Assembly: GCA_964510315.1 (NCBI GenBank)
Contig: CAZEAP010000020.1
Location: 9,771 to 73,770, forward strand
Reading direction: 5' to 3'
DNA from: CAZEAP01 sp964510315
GTDB taxonomy: Bacteria; Planctomycetota; Brocadiia; SM23-32
DNA: 64,000 nt
The notes below the pieces were generated by a model. The model was not told the origin of the DNA. It was given only the letters and a program-made list of their open reading frames with translations, and did no database searches. Of this stretch, positions 8,887 through 16,457 are shown piece by piece. Position numbers and translations under genes: made by a program. Each line of letters starts with the position of its first letter. The first letter of the stretch is position 1.

Positions 8887-9516
8887 ATGTATCGCGAGGC
8901 CGAACTGGACGCATACCTCGAGGACGCCGCCTCCGAGAAGCCCGCTCCGGGCGGCGGCAGCGTCAGCGCGCTGGCCGGGGCCCTGGCGTCGGCGATGGGC
9001 GAGATGTCGGCCAACTTTACGGTCGGCAAGGAGAAGTTCGCCGACGTCGAGGACGATGTCCGACGGATGCTGGCGGAGCTGGAAGAATGCCGAGGCGCCC
9101 TGCTGGAACTGATGGAGGAAGATGTCCGCGCCTACAGCGCCGTCAGCGAGGCCTACTCTATGCCTCGCGGAAGCCAGGAGGAGAAAGGTGCCCGCCGGGA
9201 GGCCATAGACCGGGCCCTCAGGGGGGCGATGCACGCTCCGCTCCGCGTCATGCGTCGCTGCGGCCGCGTCGCAGGGGTGGCCGATAGCCTGGTAGAAATG
9301 GCCAACCCCAATCTGATCACCGACGTCGGGGTCTGCGCCGTGCTCGCGGAAGCCGCCTGTGCGGCCGCACGCTTTAACGTGGAAATCAACCTGAAGTTCC
9401 TCGGGGACGCCGATCTGCGTCGGGAGACCGAGGAGGAGATGGACCGGCTCACTGAGCGCGTCGAGAAGGTGCGGGACGCCGTGAGCGAGAAGGTCGGCCG
9501 GCACCTCTCCGATTGA
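8887..9516 (+). CDS. Cyclodeaminase / methenyl-THF cyclohydrolase family protein (FchA-like)
   Basis: A 209-residue all-helical protein of the formiminotransferase-cyclodeaminase C-terminal family. The hallmark PAPGGGSVSALAGALASAM is near the N-terminus, and NPNLITDVGVCAVLAEAACA forms the second conserved helix. Relatives either remove ammonia from formimino-THF or hydrolyse methenyl-THF to formyl-THF. No histidine-degradation or one-carbon gene is adjacent, so which reaction it performs is open. It starts 3 bp after the transpeptidase gene. Confidence 0.85.
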   Translation: MYREAELDAYLEDAASEKPAPGGGSVSALAGALASAMGEMSANFTVGKEKFADVEDDVRRMLAELEECRGALLELMEEDVRAYSAVSEAYSMPRGSQEEKGARREAIDRALRGAMHAPLRVMRRCGRVAGVADSLVEMANPNLITDVGVCAVLAEAACAAARFNVEINLKFLGDADLRRETEEEMDRLTERVEKVRDAVSEKVGRHLSD

Positions 9517-9546
9517 GCTTCCTCGCACCCTCCGGCCGGGACAAGA

Positions 9547-10035
9547 ATGGCTGAGCAGTGGGACATAGTCAGTGGCAAGGACGCCTGCCGGGGATGCGGC
9601 ACCGAGTTCGGCGAGGGCGATCTTTTGTATTCCGCCCTCGCCGAGGGCGACGATGGGTTCGAGCGGCGCGACTTCTGTCCCGGTTGCTGGGAGGGGCTGT
9701 CGGGTGACGGCTTCTTCTGCTTCTGGCGGACGCGGAAGCCCGTCACGGACCGGGGGCGCCGGCTGGATACCGAGTTGATGCTGGAGTTCTTCGACCGGCT
9801 GGAGGGGGCTGCGGAACCGGAGAAGGCCACGTTCCGGTTCGTGATCGGCCTCTACCTGATCCGCCGCAAGGAGCTGAAACTCCTCGAGACCGAACGCAAA
9901 GAAGAAGGGGAGTTTCTGGTGTGCGAGCGGCGCGGCACAGGCGAGAGAGTGAAGCTCCGAAACCCCGGCCTCAACGAAGAGCAGATACAGCAGACCGCCG
10001 CGCGCCTGAGCCACCTGTTCCACGCCGAGCTTTGA
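9547..10035 (+). CDS. Hypothetical zinc-ribbon protein
   Basis: A 162-residue protein I do not recognise as a named family. Near its N-terminus CRGCGTEF and FCPGCWE form two CxxC pairs about 28 residues apart, suggesting one structural zinc. The rest is charged and mainly helical, with no membrane segment. It sits between a cyclodeaminase-like gene and a phosphohexomutase gene on the same strand, without a clear ribosome site, and may belong to the preceding operon. Confidence 0.7.
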   Translation: MAEQWDIVSGKDACRGCGTEFGEGDLLYSALAEGDDGFERRDFCPGCWEGLSGDGFFCFWRTRKPVTDRGRRLDTELMLEFFDRLEGAAEPEKATFRFVIGLYLIRRKELKLLETERKEEGEFLVCERRGTGERVKLRNPGLNEEQIQQTAARLSHLFHAEL

Positions 10036-10141
10036 GCTGCTCCCTCTGACGCGCCAGCCTGGGGCCGGTTCATCGCCTCCAGGTGAGAATGGACCGGCAG
10101 GCAGATGATTCCCCGCAAAGGCGGCGCCGGAGAGCCGTCCA

Positions 10142-11575
10142 ATGGCACAGATAGACCACAGCGTGGTGAAGTCCTACGACATCCGTGGCATCTTTCCGGA
10201 TCAGATCGACGCGCAGTTCGCCTTTCTGCTGGGCAAGGCGCTGCCCCGGGTTCTCCGGGCGCAGACGGCGGCCGTCGGGCGGGATGCGCGGCTGAGTTCC
10301 GCCCGGCTCTACGCCGCCCTGGCCGCCGGCCTGCGCGAGGCCGGCGTGCGGGTGGAGACGCTGGGGCTCTGCCCGACGGAACTGGTCTATTACGCGCTGG
10401 GCGAGGAAGCCGGGTTCGACCTGGGGGTCATGGTTACCGCCAGCCATAATCCGCCCGACTACAACGGGTTCAAAGTGGTGAAGGGCGGCGGCGAACCGGT
10501 CACCGGCGAGACGGGCCTGGACGAAGCGTGCCGCCTGATGGAAGAAATGGACGAACGGGCCCCGGAGGAGTTGACGTCGCCGGAAACCTCGCTTTCCCCC
10601 TGGAACGATTACATGGACTTCGTCCTCGGGCTGGCGGGCGCGCCGGACGCAGAGGACCTTGACGTTGTGGTGGACGCAGGAAACGGCGTGGGCGGCCTGT
10701 TGTGGGAGCGGGTTACCGGGCGGGTCGGCCTTGAGCCGACGAAGCTGAACTTCCAGCCCGACGGTGAGTTCCCCGGCCACCTGCCGGACCCCACCAAGCC
10801 GGAGAATCTCAGGCCGCTCCTCGACGCGGTGGGGGAGAGCGGAGCGGACCTGGGCTTCTGTTACGACGGCGATGCCGACCGCGTGGTGGTTGTCCTCCGC
10901 GACGGGCACGTCATCGACGGCAGCGAGATGACCGCATGCATCGCCCGGCGCCTGCTGGAGGAGACCCCGGAGGGCGCGGTGGGCTGCGGCCAGACGATGA
11001 GCCGCAAGGCGCTGGACCACCTCCGTTCCCGCGGGACCGAGCCGGTCATCACCCCGGTGGGCCACGCGAAGATAAAGCGTGTGCTGCGCTCGCGTCCGGG
11101 GATGATCTTCGCCGGGGAGAACGCCGGGCATTACTACTACAGGGACTTCTTCTGTTGCGACAGCTCCCTGCTGACCACCCTGTATCTGCTGCAGCTCGCC
11201 GCCGAGGACCGGCTGGTGGCCCTGGTGGACTCCCTGCCGGGGCCGTGGCATCGGCCCGACCGGCAGCCTTCGGTGGAGTTCGACGATCAGGAGCACGCCC
11301 TGGAGGTCTGCCGCCGGGTTGCCCTGAAAGCGCTGGGGGCGCATCCCGGGCCGGATGAGATCTCCTGTGAGCGGGGGGGAGAAGTTGAGCGGAACTGTTC
11401 GCCCGAAGCGATCCAGGGGGCTCAGAGCGTGCGGGCCGACTACCCGGACTGGTGGTTCTGCGTGAGGCCGTCGGGCACTGAACCGGTAGCGCGGCTGGCG
11501 GCAGAAGCGCGCTCGAAGGGGGGGATGCGGCGCCGGGTCGAGTGGCTGCTCCAGGCCTTCGAGTCCGAGAGTTAG
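10142..11575 (+). CDS. Phosphomannomutase / phosphoglucomutase
   Basis: A 477-residue alpha-D-phosphohexomutase interconverting hexose 1- and 6-phosphates for envelope polysaccharides. The phosphoserine loop TASHNPPDYNG is near residue 100 and the Mg loop DGDADR near residue 243. The sugar-binding loop GENAGHYYYRDFF and the phosphate-binding RPSGTEPVARL are both intact. The N-terminal SYDIRGIFPDQ is typical of the PMM/PGM (AlgC-like) subgroup. Specificity between mannose and glucose cannot be read from sequence. Confidence 0.92.
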   Translation: MAQIDHSVVKSYDIRGIFPDQIDAQFAFLLGKALPRVLRAQTAAVGRDARLSSARLYAALAAGLREAGVRVETLGLCPTELVYYALGEEAGFDLGVMVTASHNPPDYNGFKVVKGGGEPVTGETGLDEACRLMEEMDERAPEELTSPETSLSPWNDYMDFVLGLAGAPDAEDLDVVVDAGNGVGGLLWERVTGRVGLEPTKLNFQPDGEFPGHLPDPTKPENLRPLLDAVGESGADLGFCYDGDADRVVVVLRDGHVIDGSEMTACIARRLLEETPEGAVGCGQTMSRKALDHLRSRGTEPVITPVGHAKIKRVLRSRPGMIFAGENAGHYYYRDFFCCDSSLLTTLYLLQLAAEDRLVALVDSLPGPWHRPDRQPSVEFDDQEHALEVCRRVALKALGAHPGPDEISCERGGEVERNCSPEAIQGAQSVRADYPDWWFCVRPSGTEPVARLAAEARSKGGMRRRVEWLLQAFESES

Positions 11576-11608
11576 CGGCCGGCCGGTTCCCCCCCCGTTT
11601 CCGTCAAG

Positions 11609-11637
11609 TTGACTGTCGGGCCGGGTGCGCCTATAAT
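11609..11637 (+). promoter_or_regulatory. Strong sigma-70 promoter of serA
   Basis: TTGACT (11609-11614), a 17 bp spacer and a perfect TATAAT (11632-11637). The start codon lies about 45 bp downstream. Confidence 0.8.
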
Positions 11638-11682
11638 CCGCCGACTCAACGGTTGCCTGCCACGCGAGTTTGGAGTGAGCCG

Positions 11683-13269
11683 ATGAAAACAGTTCTCGTC
11701 GCGAACCGCCTGCCTCAACGATGCATGGACATGCTGGAGGAGGCCGGTCTGGAGGTCGTTTACAGGCCGAACATGTCGCCCGAGGAACTCAAGGAAGCCG
11801 TCAGGGACGTACACGGCATCATCTGCCGATCCGGCGCAAAGCTTACCGAAGAAGTCGTGAAAGAAGCCGACAGGCTGGAGGCCATCTGCCGCGCCGGCGT
11901 CGGGGTGGACAACATCGACATCCCCGCCGCCTCCCGGAGGGGGGCGGTGGTAATGAACACGCCCGGGGGCAACACCACCAGCGCCGCCGAGCACGCCTTC
12001 GCGCTGATGCTCGCCCTGGCCCGCAACATCGGACCCGCTTACATCTCCATGAGGGACGGGCGCTGGGACAAAAAGAGGTACGTCGGCTCGCAGATGGCCG
12101 GCAGCACCATCGGCATCGTGGGTCTTGGTCGCATAGGACGCACGGTGGCCCGGCAGGCCCTCGGGTTTGAGATGAACGTGATCGCCTACGACCCCTACCT
12201 GAACCGTGAAACGGCGGAGCGAATCGGCGCCGAACTCCTGGACGAACTGGACGAAGTGCTGGCACGCGCCGACTACCTGACCGTCCACGTGCCGGAGAAC
12301 GACCAGACCCGTGGCCTGATCGGGGCTGAGCAGATCGAACTCATGAAGGACTCCGCCCGCATCGTCAACTGCGCCCGCGGCTCGATCGTGGACAGGGAGG
12401 CCGTGATCCGGGCTGTGAAGGAGGACCGGCTCGCCGGGGCCGCCTTCGACGTCTATACCAAAGAGCCGCCGGAGGAATTCGAGTTCGCCCGGGACGACCG
12501 GATACTGGCCACACCTCACCTGGGGGCTTCCACCGAGGAGGCGCAGCTCGCCGTCGCCTCCGACGCCGCCGAGCAGATGGTGGACGCCCTGCAGCGCCGC
12601 CACTTCCGCAACGCGCTCAACATCGCCGCCGTCCCGCCGGAGGAGATGAAACTGCTGCAGCCGTACTGCGATCTGGCCTCGCATTTGGGCTCCCTGGTGG
12701 CGCAGCTCAACCTGGGGCGGCCGGAGGCCGTTGAAGTCTCCTGCAAGGGCGACCTCGCCGAGCGCGACATCGGCCCGGTGGTCAACTACGGGGCCATGGG
12801 GGTGTTGCGCCAGATGCTGGGGCACACCGTCAACAATGTCAGCGCGCCTCACCTGGCCGAGGAACGCGGAATCCGCCTGACGGGAAGCTCGACGGTGGGG
12901 TTGGAGGCCGGCTTTACCGACCTGGTGGCCGTCCGCCTGACCACCGACCGGGGCGACCTGGAGGCGGCGGGGACCATCTTCGGGCGCAAGAACCCCCGCG
13001 TCGTACGGATCGGGGAGTTCTACGTGGAGGTCATCCCCGAGGGGCACCTGCTGGTTGTCTACGGGAAGGATGTGCCCGGCCTGATCGGCCGGATCGGTGC
13101 CGTTCTCGGGGAAGCCGGCGTCAACATCGCGCGTATCGGATTCGGTCGCGAGGACGTCGGCGGAGAGGCCATCCTGGTGCTCAACCTCGACAGCGCCCCC
13201 GATGAAGACGCCCTGGCCGAGATACGCGAGGTGGATGTGGTCCGCCGGGTTAGCCTCGTCGTGCTCTGA
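11683..13269 (+). CDS. serA: D-3-phosphoglycerate dehydrogenase
   Basis: A 528-residue enzyme oxidising 3-phosphoglycerate to 3-phosphohydroxypyruvate, the first step of serine synthesis. The NAD fold carries GIVGLGRIGRTVARQ (about residue 145). NCARGSIVD supplies the catalytic Arg and TPHLGASTEEAQ the catalytic His. The long form continues with an intervening ASB domain and a C-terminal ACT domain (VYGKDVPGLIGRIGAVLGE), which usually mediates serine feedback. ATG 11683 follows a GGAG and fits the family N-terminus (MKTVLVANRL). It has its own promoter. Confidence 0.96.
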   Translation: MKTVLVANRLPQRCMDMLEEAGLEVVYRPNMSPEELKEAVRDVHGIICRSGAKLTEEVVKEADRLEAICRAGVGVDNIDIPAASRRGAVVMNTPGGNTTSAAEHAFALMLALARNIGPAYISMRDGRWDKKRYVGSQMAGSTIGIVGLGRIGRTVARQALGFEMNVIAYDPYLNRETAERIGAELLDELDEVLARADYLTVHVPENDQTRGLIGAEQIELMKDSARIVNCARGSIVDREAVIRAVKEDRLAGAAFDVYTKEPPEEFEFARDDRILATPHLGASTEEAQLAVASDAAEQMVDALQRRHFRNALNIAAVPPEEMKLLQPYCDLASHLGSLVAQLNLGRPEAVEVSCKGDLAERDIGPVVNYGAMGVLRQMLGHTVNNVSAPHLAEERGIRLTGSSTVGLEAGFTDLVAVRLTTDRGDLEAAGTIFGRKNPRVVRIGEFYVEVIPEGHLLVVYGKDVPGLIGRIGAVLGEAGVNIARIGFGREDVGGEAILVLNLDSAPDEDALAEIREVDVVRRVSLVVL

Positions 13270-13337
13270 GCCCGCGGCCGGAGCTTCGCGACGTCGCTGC
13301 CGGCGTCCTGAACGGGAAATCCGGGGCTGCCGAAACC

Positions 13338-13366
13338 TTGCCAACGGGCGCGCCCCTCAATATAAT
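13338..13366 (+). promoter_or_regulatory. Sigma-70 promoter of the nfeD-floA operon
   Basis: TTGCCA (13338-13343), a 17 bp spacer and a perfect TATAAT (13361-13366), about 32 bp before the GTG start at 13399. Confidence 0.75.
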
Positions 13367-13398
13367 CCCTGTGAGGCAGCTTTCCGGGAGGAAGGGCA

Positions 13399-14886
13399 GT
13401 GAGCGACTCAATCCCACGCCGCAACCGCAGGTCCCCTTGGCTGTCGGCCTGTGTCGCCGTGGCCCTTGCGCTGGCTTTCTGCCTCCCCGCCGGTGCGCAG
13501 CAGAAGGGGGAGGTGCGCATCCTGCGGCTCCGCGGGATGATCGTGGAGGCGTATTCGAAGGCCGTCCAGCGCAAGGTGGAGAAGGCCAAAGAGGACGGCG
13601 TCGAGACCTTCATCCTGGAGCTGGACACCCCCGGGGGCACCGTTGGGGCGTCGATCGAACTGGGCGACTACATCTTCCAGCAGGAGGACATCCGCATCGT
13701 CGCCTACGTCAACGATCAGGCATACAGCGGCGGCACCATGCTGGCGCTGGCCTGCGACGTCATCTACATCGAGGACGCGACCGGTCGGATGGGGGACGTG
13801 GCCCCCGTGGGACCCTCGGGCCAGATACAGGGCGAGAAGATCCAGTCGGTCATCCGGGAAACCATGCTGAGCTACGCCCGTCGCCGCGGCTACCCGGAGG
13901 CCCTGGTGAAGGCCATGGTCACGAAAGGCATCGAGGTCTACAGGATCAAGATGGTGGACGACCCGCGGCCCGTCTTCATGACGGGCACGCAGTTGGACGC
14001 CCTTTCCGACGAGGAACGGGCCAAGATCACCAACAGGGAGGTGGTCGTCACCGAGGGCGAGTTGCTGGCCATGCACGCCGACAGGGCGGTCGAGTACGGC
14101 TTTGCCCGCGAGGCGGTGCGCAGCCCTCAACACCTCTACGACATCCTGGAGGTCGAGCCCGGCCGGGTGAAGCGGCTTTACCTGACCCCGTCGGAACGGA
14201 TATTGACCGTTCTCGACATGTTCAGCCCGTTGTTCATCGTCGGCGGTTTCGTTCTTCTGTATATGGAGATCAGCCATCCCGGATTCGGGCTTCCGGGCAT
14301 CCTCGGCATCGGTTGCTTGGTGGCTTTCTTCGTGGTGAAGTGGTCGCTGAACTACGCCCACATGCTCGAGTTACTGCTGTTCCTGGGCGGGTTGGCGCTC
14401 ATCCTGGTCGAGGTGCTCATCATCCCCGGGTTTGGCTTCGTGGGCATAAGCGGCATCGTGCTGCTGATGATAAGCCTGGTATTGGCCTTCCAGCAGTTCG
14501 CCATACCGCACAGCATCAGCGAGTTCCGAGCGTTCCAGTACAACCTGTTGAAAGCCATTGGGTCGCTGGCGGCTTCAGTAGTGGCCATCGCGGTCATGAT
14601 ACGCCTGCTGCCCTCGATGCCCCTGTTTGGGCGGATAGTCCACACCGGCGACCTGTCGGCGGCCTTCGCCAGCGAGGGGATCGAGCGGCGTAATCCGGAA
14701 CTGGCCGAGATGCTGGGGGAGGTGGGCGTGGCCTTGACTTCACTGCGGCCGGCCGGGCGCGCGGAATTTGGTGACCGCCTGCTGGACGTGGTGACGCAGG
14801 GGGAGTTCATAGAAAAGGGACAGCAGGTGCGCATCCAGCAGATACACGGCAACCGGGTGGTGGTGGAGAGCTACCGGGAGCGCTGA
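13399..14886 (+). CDS. NfeD-type membrane serine protease (long form, ClpP-like plus OB)
   Basis: A 495-residue protein combining a secreted ClpP/SppA-like protease domain with a polytopic NfeD membrane domain and a C-terminal OB fold. The signal peptide covers about residues 12-33 (LSACVAVALALAFCLPAGAQ). The protease domain contains LDTPGGTVGAS, and AYSGGTMLALACD carries the nucleophile Ser near residue 110. Four or so membrane helices follow (about 275-405), then the OB domain around GEFIEKGQQVRIQQIHGNRV. Long NfeDs pair with flotillin or stomatin proteins, which are thought to be partners or substrates; FloA is two genes downstream. GTG start with GGGAGGAAGG upstream. Confidence 0.9.
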   Translation: MSDSIPRRNRRSPWLSACVAVALALAFCLPAGAQQKGEVRILRLRGMIVEAYSKAVQRKVEKAKEDGVETFILELDTPGGTVGASIELGDYIFQQEDIRIVAYVNDQAYSGGTMLALACDVIYIEDATGRMGDVAPVGPSGQIQGEKIQSVIRETMLSYARRRGYPEALVKAMVTKGIEVYRIKMVDDPRPVFMTGTQLDALSDEERAKITNREVVVTEGELLAMHADRAVEYGFAREAVRSPQHLYDILEVEPGRVKRLYLTPSERILTVLDMFSPLFIVGGFVLLYMEISHPGFGLPGILGIGCLVAFFVVKWSLNYAHMLELLLFLGGLALILVEVLIIPGFGFVGISGIVLLMISLVLAFQQFAIPHSISEFRAFQYNLLKAIGSLAASVVAIAVMIRLLPSMPLFGRIVHTGDLSAAFASEGIERRNPELAEMLGEVGVALTSLRPAGRAEFGDRLLDVVTQGEFIEKGQQVRIQQIHGNRVVVESYRER

Positions 14887-14912
14887 GCCGGCACCTTCAG
14901 GGAGGAGGAGAG

Positions 14913-15374
14913 ATGGACTGGGAGTTCACGATTATCATCGCCCTGTATCTCTGCGGCCTCCTGGCGATGGTGGTCGAACTGTTCATTCCCGGGATGATCA
15001 TCGGGTTCACCGGCTTTCTGGCCGTGCTGGGGAGCATTATTTACGCCCTGGCCACCGGGCGCTCCTGGACTGCCGTCGTTCTGATCGGCTGCGCGCTCGC
15101 CTTCGTCCCCGTGTTCTTTGCGCTGTGGAAGAACGTGGTGGGCAAGTACTTCGCCATAGGCGAGGATGAACGGGAATACAGCCCTTCCAGTACGGTCAGT
15201 GAGAGCCTGGAGGGCGTGGAGGGCGTGGCGATCACGCCGCTGCGGCCCAGTGGGATTGCGCGCCTGAACGAGCAACGTTACGATGTAGTCACGCGCGGCG
15301 AAATGCTGGAGAAGGGCACCCGCGTGGAGGTCATCGAAGTCTCCGGAAACCGCGTAGTGGTCAAAGAAGTCTGA
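14913..15374 (+). CDS. Short NfeD-like membrane protein
   Basis: A 153-residue protein with membrane helices at about residues 4-65 and a soluble C-terminal OB fold (RYDVVTRGEMLEKGTRVEVI then GNRVVVKEV). It resembles the C-terminal half of the preceding long NfeD without the protease domain, the usual short NfeD (NfeD1b) arrangement. Such proteins accompany flotillins in membrane microdomains. It lies 26 bp after the long form and 24 bp before floA, with GGAGGAGGAG upstream. Confidence 0.88.
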   Translation: MDWEFTIIIALYLCGLLAMVVELFIPGMIIGFTGFLAVLGSIIYALATGRSWTAVVLIGCALAFVPVFFALWKNVVGKYFAIGEDEREYSPSSTVSESLEGVEGVAITPLRPSGIARLNEQRYDVVTRGEMLEKGTRVEVIEVSGNRVVVKEV

Positions 15375-15398
15375 ACTCGACGGAGGAGGAAGAGGAAA

Positions 15399-16430
15399 AT
15401 GCTCATGCCGCTGGCGGCACAAGGGGCGGACGCCCTGCTGATCGTACTGATACTGGTGGCCATCGTCGTCGTGTTGGGCCTCCTGCTGTTCTTCTTCACC
15501 TACGGTTTCCTTTACATAAAGGCCCTGTTGGCCGGAGCGCACGTCGGCATATTCGAGATCATCGGCATGCGCCTGCGGGGCGTTAAGCCCTCGGTCATCG
15601 TGGACAGCCGGATCATGGCCATAAAGGCGGGCCTGCCGGTCGAGACCGTGGCCCTGGAGACGCACTACCTGGCCGGCGGCAACGTGTTGAACGTGATCCG
15701 CGCGCTGATCGCCGCCAGCAAGGCGAAGATCCAGCTCACCTACAACCAGGCCTGTGCCATCGACCTGGCCGGGCGTGACGTGCTGGAGGCGGTGCGCACC
15801 AGCGTCAACCCCAAGGTCATCGACTGCCCCGACCCGACCAAAGGTCGGGAAACGGTGGCCGCCGTGGCAAAGGACGGCATCCAGCTCCAGGCCAAGGCGC
15901 GCGTCACCGTGCGGGCAAACCTCGAACGACTCGTCGGGGGCGCCACCGAGGAGACCATCATCGCGCGGGTGGGCGAGGGAATCGTCACCACCATCGGCTC
16001 CTCGGAGACGTACAAAGTGGTGCTGGAGAACCCGGACATCATCTCCCGGCGTGTCCTGGAGAAGGGCCTGGATGCCGGCACCGCTTTCGAGATCGTTTCC
16101 ATCGACATCGCCGACGTAGACGTGGGGGAGAACATCGGCGCCAAGCTGCAGGCCGATCAGGCCGAGGCCGACAAGCGCGTGGCTCAGGCGCTGGCCGAGC
16201 GACGCCGGGCGATGGCCGTTGCCCGGGAGCAGGAGATGTCGGCCCTCGTCGCCGAGAACCGCGCCAAGGTCGTGTTGGCCGAGGCCGAAGTCCCCAAGGC
16301 CATCTCCCAGGCATTCCGGGAAGGCAACCTCGGCATCATGGACTACTACGCGCTGAAGAACGTCCAGGCCGACACCGACATGCGCCAGTCCATCAGCGGT
16401 GACTTCACCGAAGGCGAGAGCCAGGAGTGA
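15399..16430 (+). CDS. floA: Flotillin-like protein FloA (YqfA/UPF0365)
   Basis: A 343-residue membrane scaffold protein of bacterial functional microdomains. A hydrophobic N-terminal hairpin at about residues 9-45 (LLIVLILVAIVVVLGLLLFF) is followed by an SPFH-like domain containing RLRGVKPSVIVDSRIMAIKAG and the repeated Glu/Ala heptads of the C-terminal coiled region (EAEVPKAISQAFREG). Length and motifs match FloA throughout. It scaffolds signalling and secretion complexes. The two NfeD genes immediately upstream are its usual partners. A very strong GGAGGAGG site precedes ATG 15399. Confidence 0.95.
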   Translation: MLMPLAAQGADALLIVLILVAIVVVLGLLLFFFTYGFLYIKALLAGAHVGIFEIIGMRLRGVKPSVIVDSRIMAIKAGLPVETVALETHYLAGGNVLNVIRALIAASKAKIQLTYNQACAIDLAGRDVLEAVRTSVNPKVIDCPDPTKGRETVAAVAKDGIQLQAKARVTVRANLERLVGGATEETIIARVGEGIVTTIGSSETYKVVLENPDIISRRVLEKGLDAGTAFEIVSIDIADVDVGENIGAKLQADQAEADKRVAQALAERRRAMAVAREQEMSALVAENRAKVVLAEAEVPKAISQAFREGNLGIMDYYALKNVQADTDMRQSISGDFTEGESQE

Positions 16431-16457
16431 TCGTCCCTCCGGGCTCAGGGGTTTCCC

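Noticed and set aside
7435..10023. Very long antisense reading frame (862 codons) opposite the transpeptidase and cyclodeaminase-like genes
   Set aside because: High-GC shadow frame; the + strand genes carry clear family motifs, and this frame has none.
10089..10154. 21-codon Arg-rich upstream reading frame overlapping the phosphohexomutase start
   Set aside because: It has an AGGTGAG before its ATG, but nothing in its peptide or context supports translation or a leader function.
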